Shown one piece after another: positions 27,612-35,760 of a stretch of 64,000 bases of DNA. The stretch spans positions 670,069 to 734,068 of the forward strand of contig NZ_RZHE01000006.1 in the NCBI RefSeq assembly GCF_003989825.1, in the 5' to 3' direction. The first letter of the stretch is position 1, and each line of letters opens with the position of its first letter. Both the position numbers and the translations under genes were made by a program. This DNA comes from Vreelandella populi (GTDB lineage: Bacteria; Pseudomonadota; Gammaproteobacteria; Pseudomonadales; Halomonadaceae). A model generated the notes under the pieces. That model saw only the letters and a program-made list of their open reading frames with translations. It had not been told where the DNA came from and made no database searches.

Positions 27612-27764
27612 CTTCATGCTCCTAAATAACGTAATGGTTTGCCACGCAGTTGTGGAAGGGGCAAACCGTGATCCCGGCGCTCGAAACGAGCTTCGCGGGA
27701 GTCGTTATGGGTGACGCAGGTACGTAGGGTAAAAGCCCTTTCCGTCCTGCACCGCCGCTCTGAA

Positions 27765-28526
27765 CTACCTGGCGGACAGAGCGTGTTCCTCGATAAACTC
27801 GTTTAGCAGCAGCTGCTGCTCGGCATTAAGCTCGCGTCCTTCCAGCAGGTCGGGGCGGCGCTGCCACGTACGGCCTAACGACTGCTTTAACCGCCAGCGC
27901 TTGATGGCTGCATGATTACCGCTTAGCAGCACATCCGGCACATGCTTCCCGTCTATAACTTCCGGACGGGTATAGTGCGGGCAGTCCAGCAGACCGTCGT
28001 TAAACGAGTCTTCGACAGCGGAGTCCTGATGTCCCAATACACCGGGAACCAGCCTTGCCGCCGCATCAATCAGCACCATGGCAGGCAGCTCACCGCCGCT
28101 CAACACATAGTCGCCAATCGACCATTCTTCATCGATGTCACTTTCCACCACACGCTCATCAATACCTTCATAGCGACCTGCCACCACCACAAGGGGGCCA
28201 GCAGCCGCTAATGCCTGAGCACCTTTTTGATCAAGCTTGCGCCCCTGGGGCGAAAGATAGATCACGGTAGGCACAAGGCCGGTCGCTTGATGCGCCCGCT
28301 CACGGGCTTCGTGGATAGCGCTACGTAGCGTATCGACTTTCATCAACATGCCAGGGCCACCGCCATAAGGGCGGTCATCCACGCTGCGATGACGGTCAGT
28401 GGCATAATCCCGCGGATTCCAGAACTCGAGTGAAATGCGCTGCTTCTCTATCGCCCGACCCACCACGCCTTGTTGCGTCAGGGCATCGAACATCTCGGGA
28501 AACAACGAAACCACACCGATCCACAT
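27765..28526 (-). CDS. trmD: tRNA (guanine(37)-N1)-methyltransferase
   Basis: A 253-residue SPOUT-class enzyme that methylates G37 next to the anticodon and prevents +1 frameshifting. The start [17 protein letters not shown] matches the universal TrmD start. [17 protein letters not shown] and the trefoil-knot SAM site ([25 protein letters not shown]) follow. ATG 28526 is chosen because it has GGAAG eight bases upstream and gives the family's length (255). The open frame extends 22 codons further to a TTG overlapping the rimM stop, but that stretch is unlike TrmD. The gene lies between rimM and rplS, as in E. coli. Confidence 0.96.
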   Translation of the reverse strand: MWIGVVSLFPEMFDALTQQGVVGRAIEKQRISLEFWNPRDYATDRHRSVDDRPYGGGPGMLMKVDTLRSAIHEARERAHQATGLVPTVIYLSPQGRKLDQKGAQALAAAGPLVVVAGRYEGIDERVVESDIDEEWSIGDYVLSGGELPAMVLIDAAARLVPGVLGHQDSAVEDSFNDGLLDCPHYTRPEVIDGKHVPDVLLSGNHAAIKRWRLKQSLGRTWQRRPDLLEGRELNAEQQLLLNEFIEEHALSAR

Positions 28527-28588
28527 TGCGGGCGCTTCCATGTTACTGCCAGTTCCCGCTGCTTGCGCGTCGGGAGTTGTGTCACTGT

Positions 28589-29134
28589 TCAAAACTCAGG
28601 ATCCCAGTCAACGACCATACGGCCATCTTCAAGACTGATTTCAACAATCACATCATCAGGCAAAAACGGAAGTAGCCGCTCGCGTTTGTCGATTGCGTCC
28701 TCATCACCGCGAACCACCATGACATCGTTGGCGCCGGTTTCAAACAGGTAGCTTACCCGTCCCAACCGTTCGCCGGCTTGAGTGAAAACAGCCAGGCCTT
28801 CAAGCTCATGCCAGTAATACTCATCAGCTGCAAGCGCGGGCAGTGCACTCTTGGGCAGTACGATATCCGTTTGGGCCAGTGCTTCAGCCGCATCCCGGTC
28901 CTCCACGCCTTTCAATTGCACTACAAGGCCCTTGCCTTGCCGACGTCCCTGAATAATGGTCATGGGCGTCAGGGTTTCCCCCTTGCGCACCCACCATTCG
29001 GGGTAGTCCAGAATGCTGTCCATGGGGCTGGTGTAGGAATACACCTTGAGCCAACCTTTCACCCCGTGAGGGCTAGTCAGCTTGCCTAACACCACATGCG
29101 TGTCGTCAGTATGGCTTGTTTCTAAACGCGTCAT
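28589..29134 (-). CDS. rimM: Ribosome maturation factor RimM
   Basis: A 181-residue 16S rRNA processing factor that binds S19 and helps assemble the 30S head. The N-terminal beta-barrel carries [20 protein letters not shown], and the C-terminal PRC-barrel carries [23 protein letters not shown] and [12 protein letters not shown], ending in PFLPDDVI and DWDPEF. ATG 29134 has a GAGG ribosome site; an in-frame TTG four codons earlier has none. It is 40 bases after rpsP. Confidence 0.96.
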   Translation of the reverse strand: MTRLETSHTDDTHVVLGKLTSPHGVKGWLKVYSYTSPMDSILDYPEWWVRKGETLTPMTIIQGRRQGKGLVVQLKGVEDRDAAEALAQTDIVLPKSALPALAADEYYWHELEGLAVFTQAGERLGRVSYLFETGANDVMVVRGDEDAIDKRERLLPFLPDDVIVEISLEDGRMVVDWDPEF

Positions 29135-29174
29135 CGACGACCTCAACTACAACATCAGACTCAAGCGAACAGGC

Positions 29175-29423
29175 TTAGGCCTGTTTACGCGCTTCTTTAA
29201 CCAGCTCAGCAACACGACCAGACAGCTGGGCGCCTTGGCTCTGCCAGTGAGTAACACGCTCTAGATCAACGCGCAGACGCTCTTCCTGACCACGGGCAAC
29301 CGGGTTGAAGAAGCCAATACGCTCGATGAAACGGCCGTCACGGGCGTTACGCGAGTCGGTAACAGTCAGGTGGTAAAAGGGACGCTTCTTGGCGCCACCA
29401 CGTGCCAAACGAATGGTAACCAT
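29175..29423 (-). CDS. rpsP: 30S ribosomal protein S16
   Basis: An 82-residue small-subunit protein. [20 protein letters not shown] at the start and the [14 protein letters not shown] segment are diagnostic. It is the first gene of the rpsP-rimM-trmD-rplS operon, with an AAGGATAG ribosome site. In E. coli and most gammaproteobacteria ffh sits immediately upstream; here about 6.3 kb of transporter genes separates them. Confidence 0.97.
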   Translation of the reverse strand: MVTIRLARGGAKKRPFYHLTVTDSRNARDGRFIERIGFFNPVARGQEERLRVDLERVTHWQSQGAQLSGRVAELVKEARKQA

Positions 29424-29772
29424 ACGATAACTATCCTTCGGTTGAGGTTACGAGAGTGGAACATAGCGTAAATCGCTATCAGAACACTCATCATGCTGTT
29501 TTCTGGGTACCGCAATCGCTTATATAAGTAAGTGATTACTGGGTACTTTAAGCGCTTCAACGGTGGATATGACGGTGATGCTTGCGCATATATCCCCAAC
29601 ACCCACGCATGAAGAGGCCGCATTCTACGCAAATGTGCCCGGCTTGGAAAGCCTGACAGCCAGAAAACTCACATTACGTCAACCGCCGCATTCGCCTAAC
29701 TGCGCCCCCTGGGGTACAAACAAGCCACTTTATATATAGGCGGTTGTCGACCGCGGCTATTGTTGACTGCAG
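29424..29772. other. Spacer between rpsP and the LacI-type regulator
   Basis: This gap of 349 bases must contain the rpsP operon promoter on the minus strand and mark the left edge of the inserted transporter cassette. The AT-rich stretch at 29515-29535 (TATATAA on both strands) is a plausible promoter core. No gene, tRNA or repeat indicating a mobile element is seen, and I could not find flanking direct repeats by eye. Confidence 0.5.
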
Positions 29773-30756
29773 TCAGGCACTGGCGCGCTCAATCAGCGTC
29801 ACCCCCACTCTGACAACTTGTGTTGCACGGCCGGGAGTCTGCAGCCGGGCATCAAGCAGGCGCAGCGCCGCCAGCGCCGTCTCACGCACCGGATTGCGTA
29901 CCGTGGTTAACGGGCAACGTCCCCAGGCGGCTCCCGGCACATCATCAAATCCGGTAATCGCCACCTCATCCGGCACCTTGATGCCCCGCTGCGCGGCCGC
30001 CTCGACCACACCCAGCGCCATGGCGTCATTGGCACACATGATGCCATCAAGTGCCAGACCAGCATCCAGCAGCCTTCCACCCTCTTCAACGCCGCTGTGC
30101 AGCGAGAAATCTCCCCGAAGCTGAGCCGTCAGTGCTAGCTCATGATGCGCCAGCGCCTGTTCGACACCTAGCTGGCGTTCCTGGTCAGAGAACGTATCCA
30201 GCGTACCGCCCAGCCAGGCGATACGCCTCCTGCCCTGTCGAACAAGCCGGTCAACCAGCAGGTGCATGCCTTTACTGTTATCACAACACACCGCGTCGGT
30301 TTCACTTTTCTCAAGCACCCGGCCGATCAACACAAGTGGCGCCCCCGAGGCGCGACACCGGTCCGCCACTTCCCGGCTGACCGAACCTGCAGCGACAATT
30401 GCACCATCCACTTGGTACGCCAACGCGTGGTCGAGTATTTCAGTCAGGCTGGCGTCCTTGAACATGGGTAACAGCAGCGGCTGATAGCCGTGAGCGCTTA
30501 ATGCCTGGGCAAGATGCTCCAGAAGCCAGGCCTCGTAAGGTCTGGATATTTCGCCCACAACCACCGCAATCAGCCCGGTACGCTGTCCGGTCAACCCGCG
30601 GGCAATCAGATTGGGTCGATAGCCAAGCGTTTGTGCCACCGCCAGCACGTGCTCGCGTTTCTTCGCCGACACCGATGCCCCAGGCGTGAAAGCACGCGAC
30701 ACCATGGCGCGCGATACTCCGGCGGCTTTGGCGACATCATCGGCGGTTATGCGCAC
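29773..30756 (-). CDS. LacI family transcriptional regulator of the adjacent ABC importer
   Basis: A 327-residue repressor. The helix-turn-helix is ITADDVAKAAGVSRAMVSRAF (residues 3-23), with the hinge helix near residues 48-60 (LIARGLTGQRTGLIAVV). The periplasmic-binding-like effector domain follows, with DGIMCANDAMALGVVEAA and DEVAITGFDDVPGAAWGRCPLTTVRNP typical of the family. It is divergent from the ABC ATPase gene across 201 bases containing two CG-centred palindromes, the classic arrangement for local autoregulated control. The effector is unknown; presumably the transported substrate or its hydrolysis product. Confidence 0.92.
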   Translation of the reverse strand: MRITADDVAKAAGVSRAMVSRAFTPGASVSAKKREHVLAVAQTLGYRPNLIARGLTGQRTGLIAVVVGEISRPYEAWLLEHLAQALSAHGYQPLLLPMFKDASLTEILDHALAYQVDGAIVAAGSVSREVADRCRASGAPLVLIGRVLEKSETDAVCCDNSKGMHLLVDRLVRQGRRRIAWLGGTLDTFSDQERQLGVEQALAHHELALTAQLRGDFSLHSGVEEGGRLLDAGLALDGIMCANDAMALGVVEAAAQRGIKVPDEVAITGFDDVPGAAWGRCPLTTVRNPVRETALAALRLLDARLQTPGRATQVVRVGVTLIERASA

Positions 30757-30846
30757 CGGTATGCCTCGCTGGCTCTAGCTTTTACATGCATGTTGTAGCG
30801 CTCTTTTAACCCGATAACGTCGTCATCCTAGCATCTCTTAATAGCC

Positions 30847-30862
30847 TTTAAAGCGTTTTAAA
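30847..30862. promoter_or_regulatory. Candidate LacI-type operator 1
   Basis: TTTAAAGCGTTTTAAA is a near-perfect palindrome (14 of 16 symmetric positions) centred on CG. The AAANCGNTTT core is the usual target of LacI-family proteins. It lies midway between the regulator and the ABC genes. Confidence 0.55.
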
Positions 30863-30910
30863 ACAGACATCAAAGCGTCATGGAGGCACTCTAGGATTGT
30901 CTCATCACTA

Positions 30911-30930
30911 TTTTGCACGCGCTTTCAAAA
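30911..30930. promoter_or_regulatory. Candidate LacI-type operator 2
   Basis: TTTTGCACGCGCTTTCAAAA is an imperfect 20-base palindrome (16 of 20 symmetric) centred on GCGC, located 28 bases before the ABC ATPase start. It is 64-68 bases, about six helical turns, from candidate operator 1, compatible with looping or overlap of the promoter. Confidence 0.5.
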
Positions 30931-30957
30931 ATAGCCAAAAGATCATGGAGCCAGTCG

Positions 30958-31998
30958 ATGAGCACTGAAGCGCTTACCCTCAATAACGTGACGGTCGATC
31001 TCCGGCAACAACGCATTCTGGATGGCATCCATCTTGATGTGTCACCAGGAAGCTTTACCTGCCTGCTCGGGCCTTCGGGCTGCGGCAAGACCACGCTTTT
31101 GCGTGCCATTGCCGGCTTCACACCCTTGAGTCAGGGCGATATACGTCTAGGCGCCCGTTCGATTACCCATTTACCGCCGGAAAAGCGGCACACGGCGATG
31201 GTGTTCCAGTCCTATGCGCTATGGCCCCACATGAGCGTGGGCGACAATTTGGGCTACCCCCTGAAGCTGCGCGGCGTCCCCCGCGCCGAACGCAAACGTC
31301 GCATCGCTGCCATGCTTGAACGCCTGGAACTGGGAGGTTTCGAGAGCCGCGCGGTTACTCAGCTTTCCGGCGGACAGCGCCAGCGAATCGCGTTAGGCCG
31401 TGCCCTCATTATCGATCCACCGTTACTACTGCTGGACGAGCCGCTTTCCAATCTGGATGCCGCCATTCGGCGCAGCCTGCGCAGCGAACTGCGGCGTCTG
31501 CAAAAATCCTTGGGTATTACCACCATCATGGTGACTCACGATCAGGAAGAGGCCCTGCAGATGGCCGACCAGATAGTGCTGATGCGTGCGGGCAAGGTCA
31601 TTCAAGTCGCCGCCCCACAAACGCTTTATCAGCAGCCGGCCGACCTTGGTGTGGCGCGTTTTCTGGGCGTCGACAACACCGTTACCCGCCATGAGCAGGA
31701 TCCGACGGTGGGAAGCCGGGCCGCCACTTTCGGCTTTCGCACCCGCGATGCGCGTATCAACGAGCCCTTGCGCCCGGCAACGCTTACCCGCAAGGGCCGT
31801 GTCACGGAGTGCGTGTACACCGGTGACGGCTATCAAATCTCGCTGGATACAAACGAGGCCGAACTCTTCGCCACAGCCAACTCGCCTATTGCACTGGGTA
31901 CCTTTGCCGTTCTTCAGGTGCCCGAATCGGCTCTGATTCCCTTCGGGCCGGATGACCGGCACCTGCCGCCACTTGATCGACACGAGGATATCGCATGA
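30958..31998 (+). CDS. ABC importer ATP-binding protein
   Basis: A 346-residue ATPase of the spermidine/iron/Ugp import class. Walker A is GPSGCGKTT (near residue 40), the Q-loop VFQSYALWPHMSV, the signature LSGGQRQRIALGRAL (near 137), Walker B LLLLDEPLSNLDA and switch VTHDQEE. The C-terminal TOBE-like domain covers about 240-346. ATG 30958 has GGAG eight bases upstream. It is the first gene of a five-gene operon (ATPase, binding protein, two permeases, phosphodiesterase); its stop overlaps the binding-protein start by ATGA. Residues before the TOBE domain give no substrate hint. Confidence 0.93.
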   Translation: MSTEALTLNNVTVDLRQQRILDGIHLDVSPGSFTCLLGPSGCGKTTLLRAIAGFTPLSQGDIRLGARSITHLPPEKRHTAMVFQSYALWPHMSVGDNLGYPLKLRGVPRAERKRRIAAMLERLELGGFESRAVTQLSGGQRQRIALGRALIIDPPLLLLDEPLSNLDAAIRRSLRSELRRLQKSLGITTIMVTHDQEEALQMADQIVLMRAGKVIQVAAPQTLYQQPADLGVARFLGVDNTVTRHEQDPTVGSRAATFGFRTRDARINEPLRPATLTRKGRVTECVYTGDGYQISLDTNEAELFATANSPIALGTFAVLQVPESALIPFGPDDRHLPPLDRHEDIA

Positions 31999-33128
31999 AA
32001 CCCCTAGCCCTTACGCTTAGCCTGATGGCCAGTGCTATCACCGCACCCACCATGGCCGCTACAACGCTTAACGTGTTTACAGCGGGCGATGACAACATGG
32101 TCGAGTACATCAACGAATTTCTCGCCCCGCGCTTTGAGGCCGAACACCCGGACGTTCGCGTTCGCGCCCTCGGCACCGGCCCGGGGGACGCCGGTAGCCA
32201 GGCCATTTATGAAACCTTGAGTGCCCAGCGCGAAAACGAAACCTGGGGCGTGGACGTGGCGGTCATTCACCAGCGCATGGCCGGACAAATGACTCAAGAG
32301 GGCCTTTTGAGCCGCTATACGGCGGATCTTGAAACCGGTCCGTTGGCGAGCGCTGACAGCGCGCGCAATGCTCTGGGCGTGGATGTAGAGGGCTATGTAA
32401 TGCCCATGTTCCAGAGCCAGATTGCCGTCGCCTATAACCCGGCCCTTCTGGAACAGCCGCCGGAAAGCTATCAAGCGCTTGCCGAGTGGGTCAAAGAGCA
32501 TCCAGGGCAGTTTGGTTATAACGGCATTACTGGCGGCATGGCGGGTGTGGGCTTTGTATTTGGCTGGATGTACGCCTTTACCGACATGGTGGAGACGCTC
32601 CAAAATGGCCCCTGGGAAGAAGACGCTCCTGAGCGTTGGACAGCGGCGCTCGATCAGCTGCGCACCTTCAACCAGCACGTCACCATGACACCCGGCAATG
32701 CGGGCACCATGGACGCCATGAACCGTGGCGAAATCGCCATGGGGCCGGTGTGGATGGATATGTACTACACCTGGATGGCCGATGGCCGCTTGAACCCTGA
32801 CTTTCGCCTGATGCTGCTGGAACCCGGCATGCCGGGTCAGCCGATGTACTACGTGATTCCCGAACGCGCCGAGCATGCTGAGCTTGCCGCTGAATTCATC
32901 GCTCTGGCCACCAGCCCCGAGGTTCAGGCGGAAGGCATCGTGGGCCGATTCAACTGGTTCCCCGGCATTGATGCCGAGCACGTGCGCGATGAGCTAAGCG
33001 ACACTCAGTGGGCGCAGCTCTATTCGGACGTGACGCCCGAGACACTTGCCGAGCGTGGTTTGTCCATGCCACAAGCCGACTACTTCCGCGCCATTCTGGA
33101 AGCCTACGAAAGCCATGTCAGCCATTAA
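31995..33128 (+). CDS. ABC importer periplasmic substrate-binding protein
   Basis: A 377-residue extracellular solute-binding protein with a Sec signal peptide (residues 1-21, ending TMAA) and no lipobox. The mature part starts TTLNVFTAGDDNMVEYINEF and has the two-lobed pattern of family 1/6 binding proteins of polyamine, iron or glycerol-phosphate systems, with VEGYVMPMFQSQIAVAYNP, GYNGITGGMAGVGFVFGW and MGPVWMDMYYTWMADGR. Several Trp and Tyr residues suggest a polar organic ligand. It overlaps the ATPase stop. A hairpin follows before the permease genes, consistent with higher expression of the binding protein. Confidence 0.92.
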   Translation: MKPLALTLSLMASAITAPTMAATTLNVFTAGDDNMVEYINEFLAPRFEAEHPDVRVRALGTGPGDAGSQAIYETLSAQRENETWGVDVAVIHQRMAGQMTQEGLLSRYTADLETGPLASADSARNALGVDVEGYVMPMFQSQIAVAYNPALLEQPPESYQALAEWVKEHPGQFGYNGITGGMAGVGFVFGWMYAFTDMVETLQNGPWEEDAPERWTAALDQLRTFNQHVTMTPGNAGTMDAMNRGEIAMGPVWMDMYYTWMADGRLNPDFRLMLLEPGMPGQPMYYVIPERAEHAELAAEFIALATSPEVQAEGIVGRFNWFPGIDAEHVRDELSDTQWAQLYSDVTPETLAERGLSMPQADYFRAILEAYESHVSH

Positions 33129-33160
33129 ATGACAAGGCACAACTCGCGATGACCCATTTT

Positions 33161-33179
33161 GGAGGGCCTTGTGCCCTCC
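33161..33179 (+). terminator. Intra-operon attenuating hairpin
   Basis: GGAGGGC and GCCCTCC pair over seven bases around CTTGT and are followed by TTTATTA. It lies between the binding-protein stop and the first permease start (33199). Partial terminators or mRNA-stabilising stems at this place are well known, for example between malE and malF. Confidence 0.6.
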
Positions 33180-33198
33180 TTTATTACGGAAGGTCTTC

Positions 33199-34080
33199 AT
33201 GACGACGTCGTCCTCTCAAGTCCACTCACTGGCTGTACCGAACAGACGCCTGCCCCGGATAAGCCTGGGCATGCTGCTTGTCCTGCCTGCGCTAACGGCC
33301 ATTTTGTTGCTGTATGCACTGCCCCTGGCCCGTTCGCTGGTTACCGCCTTTCGCGATAGCAGCGGCGCCTGGACCACCGACCATGTGGTACGCGCGTTTT
33401 CACTTTATGGCCGCGACATGTTGTTCTCAGTGGGCGTGGTCTCGGTGTCGCTTGCGCTCATCGCGGCCATTTCCATAGCAATTTCGGGTTATTTGGTGCT
33501 GGGCGCGACCCCTTGGGCGGTGCGCCTGTTGCGCTGGCTTTACCGCTGGCCGCTGTTTATTCCCTTTGTGGTCACAGGGCAGATTGCCCGCTCGTTTCTG
33601 GCCACCAACGGCATGATGAATAACGTGCTGGTGGAAACGGGGCTGATGGCGTCCAGCAGTGCCCAGAGCTTTCTTGACTGGCGGGGCCTGGTACTTACGT
33701 TCGCCTGGAAGCAGGTCCCGTTTGTCACACTACTGCTGGCGGGCGCCATGGCGGCCGTTGACCGCAGCCATATTGAAGCCGCGCGCAATGCAGGCGCCAA
33801 CCGCCTGCGCTGTCTGTTCGAGATTGTATTGCCCCAAGCAGCCCCTTCACTTTGGGTGGGACTGATTCTATCGCTGGTCGCCATGCTCTCGGTGCTATCC
33901 GTGCCGATGATGCTGATTTCAGGCAACCCCACCATGATGACGGCGATGATGGCCCACCGCATTACCTACTACGGTGACTACGGCATCGCCAACGCCCTGG
34001 GGCTTTTCTCCTACGCTCTGACCGCCGTAACGGCGTGGGTTTACCTGCGCCTGACCCTTCGCCGGGAGGCTACTGCATGA
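33199..34080 (+). CDS. ABC importer permease, subunit 1
   Basis: A 293-residue inner-membrane permease with about six hydrophobic segments, starting with LGMLLVLPALTAILLLYALPL. The conserved cytoplasmic EAA loop reads EAARNAGANRLRCLFEIVLPQAAPS (near residue 193), where the coupling helix meets the ATPase. ATG 33199 has ACGGAAGG upstream; the frame is open further 5' but lacks a signal. Its stop overlaps the second permease start (ATGA). It is of the PotB/UgpA class. Confidence 0.92.
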   Translation: MTTSSSQVHSLAVPNRRLPRISLGMLLVLPALTAILLLYALPLARSLVTAFRDSSGAWTTDHVVRAFSLYGRDMLFSVGVVSVSLALIAAISIAISGYLVLGATPWAVRLLRWLYRWPLFIPFVVTGQIARSFLATNGMMNNVLVETGLMASSSAQSFLDWRGLVLTFAWKQVPFVTLLLAGAMAAVDRSHIEAARNAGANRLRCLFEIVLPQAAPSLWVGLILSLVAMLSVLSVPMMLISGNPTMMTAMMAHRITYYGDYGIANALGLFSYALTAVTAWVYLRLTLRREATA

Positions 34081-34889
34081 CAATTTCCAAGCTGCTTACC
34101 CCACTTGGCCTGGGCGTTGTACTGGGCCTGGTCGCGTTTATCGTGTTTGGGCCGCTGTTGAACCTTGTTATGTGGGCATTCGCCGAACAGTGGTTCTACC
34201 CGAACCGGCTGCCCACGGGCTGGGGATTCTCCTTCTGGGAGCGCGTGTTCCGCCCCCGCGCAGGCGCCTGGACCTCGCTTTTCAATACTGTGCTGGTGGC
34301 CTGCTCGGCCGTGCTGCTTTCCATGGCGCTAGCCATTCCTGCAGGTTATGCCCTGGCCCGCCAGGCGCTGCCCGCGCGCAGCGTCATCATGTTGCTGTTT
34401 CTTCTACCCCAGGCGTTTCCCAACCTGCCGATCTTCGTCAATATTGCGGCAATTTTTTACCAGTGGGGGCTTAACGGCACGCTGGTGGGCGTGGTGCTGG
34501 TTCATTCTCTACCCGGACTTGTGTATGCCGTGTGGATTACCACCGCGGCGTTTTCTGCGGTGGACCGCTCTCTTGAAGAAGCCGCGCGCAACCTGGGCGC
34601 CTCGCCCCTGCGCAGCTTTACCGACATCACTCTGCCCCAGGCCCTGCCTGGCTTGCTGGCCGCATCAATTTTCGTATTTCTCGACAGTATCGATGAGTTC
34701 ACCGGCACCTTCTTCGTGGGGGCGCCTGAAATCACCACGCTGCCGCTTTTAATGTTCAATGCTTCCATGGGCGGCAACTATCAGGTCGCCGCGATTACCG
34801 CTCTGATTCTGCTGATTCCTTCAGTAGGTTTCATGCTGGTAATCGAGCGTTTCCTGAAAGCCGACGTGCTGGCGCGCGTTGGCCGCTAG
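34077..34889 (+). CDS. ABC importer permease, subunit 2
   Basis: A 270-residue partner permease, PotC/UgpE class, with about six hydrophobic segments. The EAA loop is EEAARNLGASPLRSFTDITLPQALPG (near residue 168). ATG 34077 overlaps the stop of the first permease gene (ATGA), with a GGGAGG ribosome site inside that gene. SIDEFTGTFFVGAPEITTLPLLMF in the last third resembles polyamine/phosphonate permeases (a general DEF...FF...TLP pattern), so polyamine, phosphonate or phosphodiester substrates are all possible. Confidence 0.92.
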   Translation: MTISKLLTPLGLGVVLGLVAFIVFGPLLNLVMWAFAEQWFYPNRLPTGWGFSFWERVFRPRAGAWTSLFNTVLVACSAVLLSMALAIPAGYALARQALPARSVIMLLFLLPQAFPNLPIFVNIAAIFYQWGLNGTLVGVVLVHSLPGLVYAVWITTAAFSAVDRSLEEAARNLGASPLRSFTDITLPQALPGLLAASIFVFLDSIDEFTGTFFVGAPEITTLPLLMFNASMGGNYQVAAITALILLIPSVGFMLVIERFLKADVLARVGR

Positions 34890-34911
34890 AGGCTAGCTTC
34901 ACTTTTTGAGT

Positions 34912-35688
34912 ATGACGTTAATGCTGATTGCCCATTTATCCGACCTGCACCTTTATACAGAGCGCTCCGAAACCGGTCAGGCGCCCGCCAATATCCGCTA
35001 TATCGTTGAGGGGATTGTAAGTGACCTTCTTGGTTTACAGCCCCAGCCGGACCTGGTGGTGATCAGCGGCGATCTGGCCGACGGAGGAACCGAAGAGGAC
35101 TACCTGCTGATCCGCCAGCTGTTGGCACCGCTTACCATGCCGATCATGGCCGTGCCAGGGAATCATGACAGGCGAGAGGCAATGCGCCTTGGGCTGGGCG
35201 ATCGGCTTACAGGATTGCAGGAGGGAAAATTTCTGCACTCAAGGGTGGATGCCGATGGTGTAACGTTATTGGGCTTGGATTCGGTCATCGTCGGGCAGCC
35301 TCAGGGGGCGCTGTGCAGCAAACGATTGGATTGGCTGGAGGGCGAGCTTCGAAAGACACAGCCACTTACCTTTCTGGTTATGCATCACCCGCCTTTCATG
35401 ACGGGCAACCCCCACTGGGACGCTTACAGTTTAATTGAGGGCCGGGAGCGTTTTAGGCAAATTATTGACGCTTCGCCCAAACGCATCCTGTGCGGGCATA
35501 TCCACCAACCCCTGCATATCCAATGGGGCCTGCACTACGGAGCCATTGCCGGCAGCCCGGCGTTCCAGTACAACCTGGTGCCCGGCAGCAAGGCGGCGCC
35601 TGCTGAAAACCAGGTGGCCTACTCCTACCCGCTGCACCACTGCCAGCCGGACGGCAGCGTACTGGTTCACCTGCGCCATATAACGTAA
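34912..35688 (+). CDS. Class III phosphodiesterase (calcineurin-like)
   Basis: A 258-residue metallophosphoesterase of the CpdA/GpdQ group. The metal ligands are all present: AHLSDLHL (near residue 10), ISGDLADGG (near 47), PGNHDRRE (near 84), VMHHPP (near 163) and CGHIHQP (near 204). Relatives hydrolyse 3',5'-cAMP or glycerophosphodiesters. There is no signal peptide, so it acts in the cytoplasm. As the last gene of an ABC import operon it probably cleaves the imported compound, which points to a phosphodiester substrate. ATG 34912 is chosen; a Met three codons further is also plausible. The ribosome site is poor, but a GAGG lies further upstream. Confidence 0.88.
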   Translation: MTLMLIAHLSDLHLYTERSETGQAPANIRYIVEGIVSDLLGLQPQPDLVVISGDLADGGTEEDYLLIRQLLAPLTMPIMAVPGNHDRREAMRLGLGDRLTGLQEGKFLHSRVDADGVTLLGLDSVIVGQPQGALCSKRLDWLEGELRKTQPLTFLVMHHPPFMTGNPHWDAYSLIEGRERFRQIIDASPKRILCGHIHQPLHIQWGLHYGAIAGSPAFQYNLVPGSKAAPAENQVAYSYPLHHCQPDGSVLVHLRHIT

Positions 35689-35715
35689 AAGCCAGCACCG
35701 GAGGATGCTGGCTTT
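35688..35715. terminator. Bidirectional terminator at the right edge of the transporter operon
   Basis: AAAGCCAGCA and TGCTGGCTTT form a perfect 10-bp stem with an eight-base loop, overlapping the end of the phosphodiesterase gene and lying 46 bases past convergent ffh. It can stop both transcripts. Confidence 0.85.
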
Positions 35716-35760
35716 CATAGCGCGGGCCTTCTTGGCCCGCCACAGGGTATAAGCGTACGC

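Noticed and set aside
32004..32981. A 325-codon minus-strand frame opposite the binding-protein gene
   Set aside because: A shadow; the plus-strand gene has a signal peptide, ribosome coupling and family features.
29424..35760. Transposon or integrase borders of the transporter cassette
   Set aside because: I looked for inverted or direct repeats at both edges and for recombinase genes and saw none, so no mobile element is claimed.
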